Below, piece by piece: positions 7,995 through 15,284 of a stretch of DNA of 64,000 nt. Source of the DNA: Hymenobacter pini (lineage in GTDB: Bacteria; Bacteroidota; Bacteroidia; Cytophagales; Hymenobacteraceae); assembly GCF_020421205.1 (NCBI RefSeq), contig NZ_JAIZZH010000001.1:558001-622000 (forward strand). Direction: 5' to 3'. The position numbers and the translations under genes were made by a program. The notes under the pieces were generated by a model. That model was given only the letters and a program-made list of their open reading frames with translations, was not told where the DNA came from and did not search any database. Within the stretch, counting starts at the first letter, position 1; every line of letters begins with the position of its first letter.

Positions 7995-9002
7995 ATGACT
8001 GCGCAGGAATTATTAAAAACAGAAGAAGCCATCGGCTTTGTAAAGGAAATCTTCGCCAAAGAACTCAGCACGCAACTGCAGTTGAGCAAGGTATCGTCGC
8101 CGATAGCCGTGCTGGATGGTACCGGCATCAACGACGACCTGAACGGAATTGAGCGCCCCGTAGGCTTCCCCATTAAGGCGTTGGATGAGCGCCGCGCAGT
8201 GGTGGTGCACTCCCTGGCCAAATGGAAGCGGGTGCGCCTGCAGGAACTTGGTATTGAGGCCGGCCGGGGCCTGCTCACGGATATGCGCGCTTTGCGCCCC
8301 GATGAGGAGTACTCGCCCATCCACTCCATTTACGTGGATCAGTGGGACTGGGAAAAACACATCCTGCCCGAGCAGCGTACCCCGGAGTTTCTGCAGGCCA
8401 CCGTGGAGCGCATTTACGCGGCGCTAAAAACTACGGAAGCCCGCGTAGCTACTGAATACCCGGAAATTACGCCGGTGCTGCCCGGCAAAATCACCTTCCT
8501 GCACGCCGAAGACCTCCTGAAGCAATACCCCACGCTCACGCCCAAGGAGCGGGAGCACGAGGCTACAAAGCAGTATGGCGCGGTATTCCTGATGGGCATT
8601 GGGCACGAGCTAAGCCACGGAGAGCCCCACGACGGCCGCGCCCCCGACTACGACGACTGGAGCACCGAAACTGCCAGCGGCTACCGGGGCCTCAACGGCG
8701 ACATTCTGCTGTGGCATCCGGTGCTGCAAACGGCCTTTGAGGTATCGTCGATGGGCATCCGAGTGGATAAGCAGGCGTTGGTGCGGCAGCTGGCCCTGCG
8801 CGGCTGCGAAGACCGGCAGGAGCTGTCGTTTCACTCCCGCTTACTAAAGGATGAGCTGCCGCAGAGCATTGGTGGCGGTATCGGGCAGAGCCGGGTGTGC
8901 ATGTTTATGCTGCGCAAAGGCCACATTGGGGAGGTGCAGGTGAGCATCTGGCCCGAGGCAGTACGGGAGGAACTGGCCGGGGCCGGAGTAGGGCTGCTGT
9001 AA
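7995..9002 (+). CDS. asnA: Aspartate-ammonia ligase (asparagine synthetase A)
   Basis: A 335-residue enzyme that makes asparagine from aspartate, ammonia and ATP through an aspartyl-AMP intermediate, in the class II tRNA-synthetase fold. Similarity to E. coli AsnA (330 residues) is plain across the length: VVHSLAKWKR, ALRPDEEYSPIHSIYVDQWD, GAVFLMGIGHELSHG, RAPDYDDWST, GLNGDILLWHPVL, FEVSSMGIRVD and the closing IGGGIGQSR. All are active-site or dimer blocks of the family. The start ATG is 165 bp after the leader terminator; the intervening stretch has no clear second promoter. The upstream Asn-rich leader indicates control by asparaginyl-tRNA supply. Confidence 0.96.
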   Translation: MTAQELLKTEEAIGFVKEIFAKELSTQLQLSKVSSPIAVLDGTGINDDLNGIERPVGFPIKALDERRAVVVHSLAKWKRVRLQELGIEAGRGLLTDMRALRPDEEYSPIHSIYVDQWDWEKHILPEQRTPEFLQATVERIYAALKTTEARVATEYPEITPVLPGKITFLHAEDLLKQYPTLTPKEREHEATKQYGAVFLMGIGHELSHGEPHDGRAPDYDDWSTETASGYRGLNGDILLWHPVLQTAFEVSSMGIRVDKQALVRQLALRGCEDRQELSFHSRLLKDELPQSIGGGIGQSRVCMFMLRKGHIGEVQVSIWPEAVREELAGAGVGLL

Positions 9003-9094
9003 GACAGTCGGGGAATGCTGCCCACGGCAGCGGGGCGGGGAAGCAGGTTTGGCGGCCGTAGCTTCTCCGCCCTTTCTGTGCCGTATGATTTCGG

Positions 9095-9165
9095 TGGAAG
9101 AATATCCGGAGTTGGTAGAATAAAGTGCGGAGCCGGAAGAGTAAAGTGAGGATATTGGCCGGGTT
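9095..9165. repeat. Intergenic stutter repeat H
   Basis: In the 278-bp gap after asnA the word AGAATAAAGTGCGGAG is followed by AGAGTAAAGTGAGGAT, and AATATCC (9101-9107) is answered by GGATATT (9150-9156). It is a weaker example of the stutter-hairpin layout. I see no gene in 9003-9280. Confidence 0.45.
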
Positions 9166-9280
9166 GGCAGCGGTTAGGCACTAGGCTTGCAAGTGGGAAT
9201 ACAAGCGCTTAACTCCAACAGAAAGCCCCTTGTCACGCGGTAAACAGCTTTTTTCTTCCACTTCCTTTTTCCGCATTATC

Positions 9281-9640
9281 ATGAAAACCTCCCTGCTTTC
9301 CCTTGTCGCTGCTTTTGGCCTGCTGTCGTCTACTGCTGCGCTGGCCGCTCCGGCCCCCGACCACCGCGACGATGACCGTAACCGCCGCGAATACAACAAA
9401 TATGACGACCGTAACAGCCGGGACTTCAACTACGGCTTCGATAAGAAGCATCGCGTAACCCCCGCCGAAAAAGCCCGCTGGGAAGCCCAGCACCGCAATG
9501 ACCGCCGCGACGATGACCGGGGTTCCGACTACGACCGTCGCAACGACCGTAATTTCAACTACGGTTTCGATAAAAAGCACCGCGTAACGCCCGCTGAAAA
9601 AGCCCGTTGGGAAGCTCAGCACCGCTACGAGCATCGTTAA
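9281..9640 (+). CDS. Secreted small protein with two identical 24-residue repeats
   Basis: A 119-residue protein with a signal peptide (MKTSLLSLVAAFGLLSSTAALA, cut probably after residue 22), then a very charged Arg/Asp-rich body. Residues 49-72 and 92-115 are identical at the protein level (FNYGFDKKHRVT followed by PAEKARWEAQHR). The two DNA copies differ at seven or so positions, all third bases, so the protein sequence has been kept while the DNA drifted. I do not recognise the family. The ATG at 9281 is chosen because it gives the clean signal peptide; a longer in-frame start at 9230 does not. The function is unknown; a periplasmic or surface location is likely. Confidence 0.72.
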   Translation: MKTSLLSLVAAFGLLSSTAALAAPAPDHRDDDRNRREYNKYDDRNSRDFNYGFDKKHRVTPAEKARWEAQHRNDRRDDDRGSDYDRRNDRNFNYGFDKKHRVTPAEKARWEAQHRYEHR

Positions 9641-9646
9641 GCGGAT

Positions 9647-9695
9647 TATAAAGAACGTCATGCTTCGCCTTCGACTCTGCATGACGTTCTTTATA
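9647..9695. repeat. Palindromic element, short member of the GAACGTCATGC family
   Basis: Perfect 17-bp arms TATAAAGAACGTCATGC (9647-9663) and its complement (9679-9695) around a 15-nt loop containing CTTCGCCTTCGACTC. The arms share GAACGTCATGC with the longer palindromes near 46.9 and 58.7 kb. It lies between two convergent genes and could also end transcription both ways. Confidence 0.8.
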
Positions 9696-9736
9696 CCAAT
9701 CGGCCCATTCTTCCAAGAGAGTGGGCCGGTTGTCGT

Positions 9737-11053
9737 TTATGCCGGTTGGGCGGAAATCCGTAGTATTTGCTGAGCTGCGGCGGCTCCCGTAACCAAGGCT
9801 GCTTCCACGGTGCCCGAATAGGGGCCCGTGTACACGGCTTCGCCGGCTATAAACAGCGTGCCGGCAACCGGGGTGGAAAGGGTGGCCCGGAATTGCGCGG
9901 CGTTGAGGGTGGGGTAGGAGTAGGCCCCGAGGGCCAGAGGGTCGGTGCCCCAGTTGAGGACCTGATGCGCCTTCAGGTGCTGCCGCAGATGGGCTGGTGT
10001 GGTTTGCAGCAGGTAAGCCAGTGAGCCGAGGGCTTCCGTGAGTAGTTCGGCGGGGGAGTAATGCTGGCGGTGAGCGGCAGCAGGGCCGGCCAGCCAGCCG
10101 GTAAGTAAGGGCTGGGAGCGGGGCTGCTGGCTCCACCACGTGGGTACCGCAGCATCGGAGAACAGAAAGCCAACCTCCGGCAAGGGTTGTACAACGTCGG
10201 CCGAAAGCTGCTCCCAGATGGGGGCATCGAACTCCAGCAGGTATTTGATAACGGGACCAAACCCCAAGGCCTGCGCGGCGGCGTGGTGCTCGGGCAGGTC
10301 GGGGTGAATGGGGAGGTGACCGGGCTGGCCTGCGGGAGCCTGCCACACGCCCAGTGGCACCGTGAGCAGCAGTTGCGGCGCTTGGAAAACCCGCCCATCC
10401 TGGCACCTGACGATTACTTGTCCCGGCTGCCATTCAATGCGGGCAACCTGGGCACCAAGTACCAGCTGGGCACCGGCGGCCTCTAGCTCCCGCGTCAGGC
10501 CCTGCACCAACCCGGCGTAACCGCCTTCGGGCCGGGGCGAGTCTTCGGCGCCGTTGCCGCTCCACTCGTCGCGGAGGGCAAGGGAGCTTACCCGGCGGGC
10601 ATCGGCCGCGTCGTAGCCTTCGGCAAAAGCCGTGGCCTGGCGGCGTAGCTCGGCGTATTCGGGGCCGGGGAAATACTCGGTGAGGAATTCCGCCAGGGGC
10701 ATATCGTGGGGAAGCTGGTGCAGACGTTCCAGCAGCAACGGCATATCCTTTAGGAATACTTCGGCTTGCTGGGCCTGCCCGGCGGCTACCTCGTAGGTGG
10801 TGCCGGCCGTATCGTACCACCGGATGCCGTAGGCGGTCAGCAGCTCGCGGGTGAGGGGCACGTTGCCGTGCAGAAACTCGGCCCCGGCTTCGGTGGGGGC
10901 ACTAAAGCCAGCCTCCAGGCCCAGTGTGCAGATGCGGCCTCCCGGGCGGGAGCGGGCCTCCAATATGGTCACGTGTCGGCCGGCCTGAGCGAGGTTGCGG
11001 GCGGCAAGCAGGCCCGCCCCCCCCGCGCCGATAATCAATACATCAATAGTCAT
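9737..11053 (-). CDS. FAD-dependent amine oxidase-like protein
   Basis: A 438-residue flavoprotein of the monoamine oxidase/phytoene desaturase type. The FAD-binding loop DVLIIGAGGAGLLAARNLAQ starts near residue 4 and is followed by the ADP-ribose acid in TILEARSRPGGR. The C-terminal FAD motif is LFIAGEAVYTGPYSGTVEAA, where the family has GE..... G.VEGA. Members oxidise amines or polyamines with H2O2 release; the substrate is unknown. Of the tandem ATGs at 11056 and 11053 I chose 11053 because GGGAGG lies 5 nt upstream. It sits 34 nt after a small STAS-like gene on the same strand, and the two are probably one operon. Confidence 0.87.
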   Translation of the reverse strand: MTIDVLIIGAGGAGLLAARNLAQAGRHVTILEARSRPGGRICTLGLEAGFSAPTEAGAEFLHGNVPLTRELLTAYGIRWYDTAGTTYEVAAGQAQQAEVFLKDMPLLLERLHQLPHDMPLAEFLTEYFPGPEYAELRRQATAFAEGYDAADARRVSSLALRDEWSGNGAEDSPRPEGGYAGLVQGLTRELEAAGAQLVLGAQVARIEWQPGQVIVRCQDGRVFQAPQLLLTVPLGVWQAPAGQPGHLPIHPDLPEHHAAAQALGFGPVIKYLLEFDAPIWEQLSADVVQPLPEVGFLFSDAAVPTWWSQQPRSQPLLTGWLAGPAAAHRQHYSPAELLTEALGSLAYLLQTTPAHLRQHLKAHQVLNWGTDPLALGAYSYPTLNAAQFRATLSTPVAGTLFIAGEAVYTGPYSGTVEAALVTGAAAAQQILRISAQPA

Positions 11054-11087
11054 CATACCCTCCCAACCACCAGCCGGCGGGTCGTGT

Positions 11088-11510
11088 TCAGGCGAGGGAA
11101 GCCGGCTGGGGTGCCCGCAGCCAGTGCCGGGCCGCGTCCAGGTCGTTGAACAGTTGCATCTCGAACTGGGTGCCCACGCGCACGTGCAGCTGCTCGGCCG
11201 ACATCTGGGCAAAGATGCCAGGGGCCAGTACGTGGGCAAACCGGCGCAGCCCCAGGGCTACGGCCTGCGGCATCCACTCCTGCTCCAGGTACTCGTTGGC
11301 CTGGTTCCAGGAGCCGGTTACCTCGCGGTTGTCGTTGAGGATGGCGGTGGCCCCCGTCTCACGCATGAGGGCCAGGCCCCCAACGGCTCCCTGAATTACA
11401 TTTTCGGTGCTAAGCAGGCCCATCCAGCGGTTGTAGAGCCAGCGGTTGGTGGCATCCCACTCAGTAATGAGGAAAGGCTTGCCGAAGGAGTTGGTGAAGG
11501 TGTGTTGCAT
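11088..11510 (-). CDS. STAS/SpoIIAA-like small protein, copy 1
   Basis: A 140-residue protein with no signal peptide. Its central ILNDNREVTGSW motif matches MLNDNSQVTSDW in the protein at 33845-34237, and both end with a [F/D]..A..WL segment. The fold is probably the STAS/SEC14-like domain often seen in Hymenobacter-type genomes, where small acidic proteins with an NDN motif are numerous; this assignment is from pattern memory, not alignment. The start at 11510 is an ATG giving MQHTFTNSFGKPFL; a longer frame starting at 11543 has an unlikely Arg/Leu extension. It precedes the amine oxidase gene and may regulate it or act elsewhere. Function unknown. Confidence 0.7.
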   Translation of the reverse strand: MQHTFTNSFGKPFLITEWDATNRWLYNRWMGLLSTENVIQGAVGGLALMRETGATAILNDNREVTGSWNQANEYLEQEWMPQAVALGLRRFAHVLAPGIFAQMSAEQLHVRVGTQFEMQLFNDLDAARHWLRAPQPASLA

Positions 11511-11651
11511 AGAAGCAGAGGCAAGGCGCGGAAGCAGCCGCAAGGTACGCCGCGCAAGCTCAGCGGTAACGGGTTTCTGGCTGAACGAATAACCTCACCC
11601 GGCCGGGCTGCGTTTGTTCCCAACCACTCCACCTCACCAACCTTTGCCCGC

Positions 11652-12002
11652 ATGACTGCCAAAGCCCACAACACCCCCAATGATATCTACGCCACGTTCA
11701 AGGAAGATGTGAACATGACGGCCGCCGAGCTGGAAAAATGGCTGAAAACCGAGGAATCAAAATCGGTGGGCCAGGACAGTGGCGACGGTAGCAGCATCGG
11801 CCATCAATCGGGCGAGAAAATTGTGCGCATCCTGCACAAGAAAAAGGCCGACCTCACGGCCGCCGACGAGGAGCACATGCACAAAGTACACAGCTACATT
11901 AGCCGCCACTCAGCCCAGGGCCCCGAGCACAAAAAGGACGTAGAAACCTCCCGCTGGCGCTACTCCCTCATGAACTGGGGCCACGACCCACTGAAGAAGT
12001 AG
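11652..12002 (+). CDS. DUF3140 domain protein
   Basis: A 116-residue soluble protein matching the DUF3140 family: IYATFKEDVNMTAAELEKWL near the N terminus, a SGEKIVRILHKKK middle block, and the C-terminal VHSYISRHSAQGP with RWRYSLMNWGHDP. The family is small, basic and of unknown function; some members sit near DNA-repair or stress genes. The ATG at 11652 is chosen because the family starts here; the frame is open far upstream without coding character. It is transcribed away from the STAS-like gene and ends before a two-way terminator shared with the TlpA-like gene. Confidence 0.85.
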   Translation: MTAKAHNTPNDIYATFKEDVNMTAAELEKWLKTEESKSVGQDSGDGSSIGHQSGEKIVRILHKKKADLTAADEEHMHKVHSYISRHSAQGPEHKKDVETSRWRYSLMNWGHDPLKK

Positions 12003-12068
12003 CCGCGCGGATAGATGTGGTCTTGCTCTGATAAGGCCGATATATTGCCGCAACGAATGAATGCGAAA

Positions 12069-12102
12069 CGAAAAATGGCGCAGCTGACTGCGCCATTTTT
12101 CG
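12069..12102. terminator. Bidirectional terminator between DUF3140 and TlpA-like genes
   Basis: A perfect 15-bp stem CGAAAAATGGCGCAG (12069-12083) with its complement (12088-12102) and a 4-nt loop. The A/T runs inside the stem give a T tract on either strand, suiting the convergent genes. Confidence 0.85.
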
Positions 12103-12131
12103 TTGTAATCAGCCGAAGCTACAACGGGCCT

Positions 12132-12812
12132 TTACTCCCGCAGGCCGCGTTGGATGGCTTCTTCCAGGCGGATGGTGTTGTTAGTATACTCCTGGTCGTA
12201 GATGTACTGGCCCTGCTTGTTGAGCACAATGGTGGTGGGGTAGCCCCCGATATCGAACTGCTCAGAAAAGGGCTTGGCCTCGGGGACGACGGCAAAGCCA
12301 AAGTCGCCGCGCTGCTGCAGAAACTTCCGGAGGCGCTCGGGCTTATCCCGCGCAAAGGACAGGAACACGACATCCTGCTGGGCCTGGTAGGTGGAGGCCA
12401 CGCGCTTGAGGTCGGGCATCTCCTCAATGCAGTAGGGGCAGTTGACAAACCAGAAGTTGAGTACAACCACCTTGCCGCGCAGGCTCTCCAGGGTGTAGGT
12501 GCGGCCCTGCAAATCGGTAGCGGTGAAACCTGCGGCGGGGGTGTTGAAGGCCCGTTTGGGGCTCAGTGCCTTGGTGCGCACCTTGTCGGGAGTGTCGGCG
12601 GGGCGCAGGGAAAGGGAGGTGAAGGCCTTACCCTGGGCCTGGGGATTATCCACTTTGAACTGCCCGGTGCTCAGCTTGGCTTTGTATTCCTCCTTGGATA
12701 TCACCCGCCCATCCACATCGGTGAATACCGTGTGGCGGTTGACGGTGGCCCGCTGGGCGGTGGCAGCACCGGTAAGCAGGCATAGGGCGGAGGTTAGTAA
12801 CAATGAACGCAT
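12132..12812 (-). CDS. TlpA-like thioredoxin-fold disulfide reductase
   Basis: A 226-residue exported protein with a cleavable signal (MRSLLLTSALCLLTGAATAQ) and a thioredoxin/AhpC-TSA domain from about residue 90. The active site is NCPYC with Cys125 and Cys128, preceded by VVVLNFWFV, and the cis-proline loop is GGYPT. TlpA-like proteins keep periplasmic thiols reduced, for example for cytochrome c maturation or for peroxide defence. The N-terminal 70 residues are a less conserved extension common in Bacteroidetes. It stands alone, with divergent and convergent neighbours of unrelated function. Confidence 0.9.
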   Translation of the reverse strand: MRSLLLTSALCLLTGAATAQRATVNRHTVFTDVDGRVISKEEYKAKLSTGQFKVDNPQAQGKAFTSLSLRPADTPDKVRTKALSPKRAFNTPAAGFTATDLQGRTYTLESLRGKVVVLNFWFVNCPYCIEEMPDLKRVASTYQAQQDVVFLSFARDKPERLRKFLQQRGDFGFAVVPEAKPFSEQFDIGGYPTTIVLNKQGQYIYDQEYTNNTIRLEEAIQRGLRE

Positions 12813-12973
12813 ACTGAGTTGGATATAAACACAATCAACGGGAGGTAGATATAGCTCTAGCTATTCACGGCGCACAAGAATACGAAGGTTTCAGCGAGTT
12901 TCGGATGGCACTTCGCGGGCTTTTTGCGTACTATTGCTGCCATAACGCCCTACGGCTATATTTCTTGCGTCTT

Positions 12974-13279
12974 ATGCCTATTACCCGCATCTGGCACGGT
13001 GTCACCGCCGCCCACCACGCCGACGCGTATTTGCAGTATCTGCAGGAATCGGGTATTGCCGACTACAAAAACACAACAGGCAACCTAGGCGTGCAGGTGC
13101 TGCGGCGGGTAGAAGCCCATGTCTGCCATTTCTGGACGGTAACTCGCTGGGACAGTTACGAGAGCATCAAGCGCTTTGCCGGCGAGCAGTACGAGCAGGC
13201 CCGCTACTACCCCGAGGACGCGCAGTACCTGCTGGAGTTCGAGCCCACCGTATTGCACTGCGAAACCTTCGAGTTTTAG
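12974..13279 (+). CDS. Antibiotic biosynthesis monooxygenase-like (ABM) protein
   Basis: A 101-residue dimeric alpha/beta barrel-type protein. MPITRIWHGVTAAHHADAYL at the start and FWTVTRWDSYESIKRFAG in the middle match small ABM-like proteins of Bacteroidetes. These use no cofactor or bind haem, and many are uncharacterised. The ATG at 12974 is preferred over an upstream frame start at 12905, which adds a Cys/Tyr-rich stretch unlike the family. The function is not known. It is convergent with the pyridoxamine oxidase-like gene. Confidence 0.75.
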   Translation: MPITRIWHGVTAAHHADAYLQYLQESGIADYKNTTGNLGVQVLRRVEAHVCHFWTVTRWDSYESIKRFAGEQYEQARYYPEDAQYLLEFEPTVLHCETFEF

Positions 13280-13332
13280 GCTCCGGCCAACACTCAGTTC
13301 CGGCCTTGTACCAGTTGTTTTTTGGACCTGAC

Positions 13333-13869
13333 CTAGATACCCGTGGGCTTGCCGTCGAGGCTGTGGGCGTTGCGGGTGTGCCAATACTGCGCTACCTGCT
13401 CGGGGCCGCGCTGTTCCATGTAGTCGTTCAGCTCGTTGCGCTCGGCCCGGTACTCGAAGAAGGGTACGGCCATGCCGCAGGAGGTTTGCACCAGATCTAC
13501 CGTTACCACCACTATCTGCCGGGAGCCGGGCAGGGGCGGGAACAGCGGCAGCAGCTCGGCCCACTCCGCGTCGCGGGGGTGGTACACGGTGGCAGTGCCG
13601 TAGAGACGCAGGATGTTGGGTTTGCCCTCGAAGGCGCACCACATCAGGGTAATACGGTTTACCTCCAGCAGGTGGGCGGCGGTTTCGTTGCCGCTGCCGG
13701 TCAGGTTCAGCCAGGCCACGCGGTTGGCATCGAGCACGCGCAGGGTATCCTGGCCCTTGGGCGAGATGTTGACGCGTCCATCCGCGGCGGCTGTGCCCAC
13801 GAAGAACACATGCTGCTGCTCGATAAACGCCTGAATGTCGGCGCTGATGGCGGGGTATTGCTTACCCAT
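13333..13869 (-). CDS. Pyridoxamine 5'-phosphate oxidase family protein
   Basis: A 178-residue split-barrel flavin-binding protein. FVGTAAADGRVNISPKGQD near residues 23-41 is the FMN-phosphate contact block, WLNLTGSGNETAAHLLEVNR follows, and RLYGTATVYHP is the third conserved strand. Members of this branch are often annotated as general stress or FMN-binding proteins and are distinct from true PdxH, which is longer and has a C-terminal RxxHD-like motif absent here. Function beyond FMN binding is open. Confidence 0.88.
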   Translation of the reverse strand: MGKQYPAISADIQAFIEQQHVFFVGTAAADGRVNISPKGQDTLRVLDANRVAWLNLTGSGNETAAHLLEVNRITLMWCAFEGKPNILRLYGTATVYHPRDAEWAELLPLFPPLPGSRQIVVVTVDLVQTSCGMAVPFFEYRAERNELNDYMEQRGPEQVAQYWHTRNAHSLDGKPTGI

Positions 13870-13963
13870 GTGGAAGGGGAATTTAGCTGGGTAGCAGGGT
13901 AGGGTCGTTGGATATTAGGGCACAGCCTGCATTTCACGCTGGTCACCTGTTATCCTCTGCCGA

Positions 13964-15253
13964 TCAGGAAAGACAAGTGTAGGATGAGTCAATTTGCGAC
14001 CGAAAATGCAGTGCATCAAGATAAGTCAACGCTCCTCTGAAAGCATAACGTTGGTTTTGCTTCATTTCTGAATAATAGCTGCGGAGCTTTTCCATAATAG
14101 GAAGGCAATGTGCGTGAGAATAAATATCGCCTCTTAGTGAGTATAGGCTTTCTGATACTCTCACTGCTTCTTCAACACTTGTTATCTCAACAGGTTGAGA
14201 GCTTACTATTAATTCGAAATATTCCTTGCGCTTTTCCGCATGAGGAGTGCCACCCAATGTATGAACCGCATGTTTTCTATTCATATCTAGTATGTCACGC
14301 AGCCGTTTCAACAGATTTTCTTTTTGACGGTGAGTAGTAGTCAAACTGCTTACAAAAGCAATAGACTGCTGAATGTCGAGTTGCATAGCGTGAAAGAGAA
14401 AGTAAACAGGAACATTAACTGTGTTGCCATGTACAATAGCTCTAATGTAATCTTGAGGAGTGGCTTCTAAATGACCAGTACTAAACGCTTTAATTAAGTC
14501 TTCCTCATATAATGGCTTAGCACGAGTTATTACTCGTGCTACTTCTGGTATCTCACCAATTATGCGCAAGGCTGGGGACCCTTCTACCTTTTCTGAATAC
14601 TTATCTACAACCTGTATCTGAGTCAGCAGGGCTTCGTCAAGAATAAATGTATTAGCGTTCGATTTTATTTCGCCAGTTTTCTTGTTTAAGAAACCTATGT
14701 TGTCAACTCCGATAGTAGCGCACTTTTCAAAAATATTTCTCCATTTGCGAGTTTCATCTTCCCTTACCTGGTTAATAATATTTACTAAATCACCAGCTTT
14801 TATCTTTTCCGATTTTGCGCCATAGCGGAAGTAAATATCAGACCCGAACGTAACTGCAGAATCTTTAATGCAAACAACTGGTTTAGTCTGATTTTCTTTT
14901 ACCCAGATGATGCCTATAGTTTTACCGTCGACCTCATACTCCGTGCGTTCGAACTCAATGTAAGGCGTGAACAATTCATTGAGGAAAGTAGTAATTACTG
15001 CATCATCAACAGTCATGAAGTCGGATACGCCCACTACTTCATGAGGTGCATTCTTAATCCCGAATACTAAGCAGCCGCCTTTGTTATTAGCGAATGCAGC
15101 CATTGATTTAGCATACTTGGATCGGCTTTCTTTACTAGCCCAGTCAAACTCACGCTTGAATTCAGTAGTAACGGATTCGCGGCGAACCAGGCGCCCTTGC
15201 TGATTTAGACGAAAGAAATCAGCAAGCCAATCGGCATCATATATATTGATCAT
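13964..15253 (-). CDS. AlbA_2 (Schlafen-like) domain protein, low-GC
   Basis: A 429-residue protein whose N-terminal half is an AlbA_2/divergent AAA-4 domain. ESVTTEFKREFDW (about 25-37) carries the conserved Glu-x-Lys, and AAFANNKGGCLVFGIKN (about 52-68) is the family's glycine-rich block, followed by IYFRYGAKSEKI. The C-terminal half is helical and unrecognised. AlbA_2/Schlafen-core proteins act in nucleic-acid binding or RNA cleavage and occur in several phage-defence systems. The DNA is visibly AT-richer than every neighbour, which suggests recent transfer. It lies 31 nt after the giant ATPase on the same strand, so it could be read from that operon. A defence role is inference. Confidence 0.8.
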   Translation of the reverse strand: MINIYDADWLADFFRLNQQGRLVRRESVTTEFKREFDWASKESRSKYAKSMAAFANNKGGCLVFGIKNAPHEVVGVSDFMTVDDAVITTFLNELFTPYIEFERTEYEVDGKTIGIIWVKENQTKPVVCIKDSAVTFGSDIYFRYGAKSEKIKAGDLVNIINQVREDETRKWRNIFEKCATIGVDNIGFLNKKTGEIKSNANTFILDEALLTQIQVVDKYSEKVEGSPALRIIGEIPEVARVITRAKPLYEEDLIKAFSTGHLEATPQDYIRAIVHGNTVNVPVYFLFHAMQLDIQQSIAFVSSLTTTHRQKENLLKRLRDILDMNRKHAVHTLGGTPHAEKRKEYFELIVSSQPVEITSVEEAVRVSESLYSLRGDIYSHAHCLPIMEKLRSYYSEMKQNQRYAFRGALTYLDALHFRSQIDSSYTCLS

Positions 15254-15284
15254 AACAGATTTACTGTTTCTAAATTAAAAGTGT

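Noticed and set aside
10995..11651. Upstream part of the frame containing the DUF3140 protein
   Set aside because: It runs opposite the amine oxidase and STAS-like genes and has no family match; the real start is at 11652.
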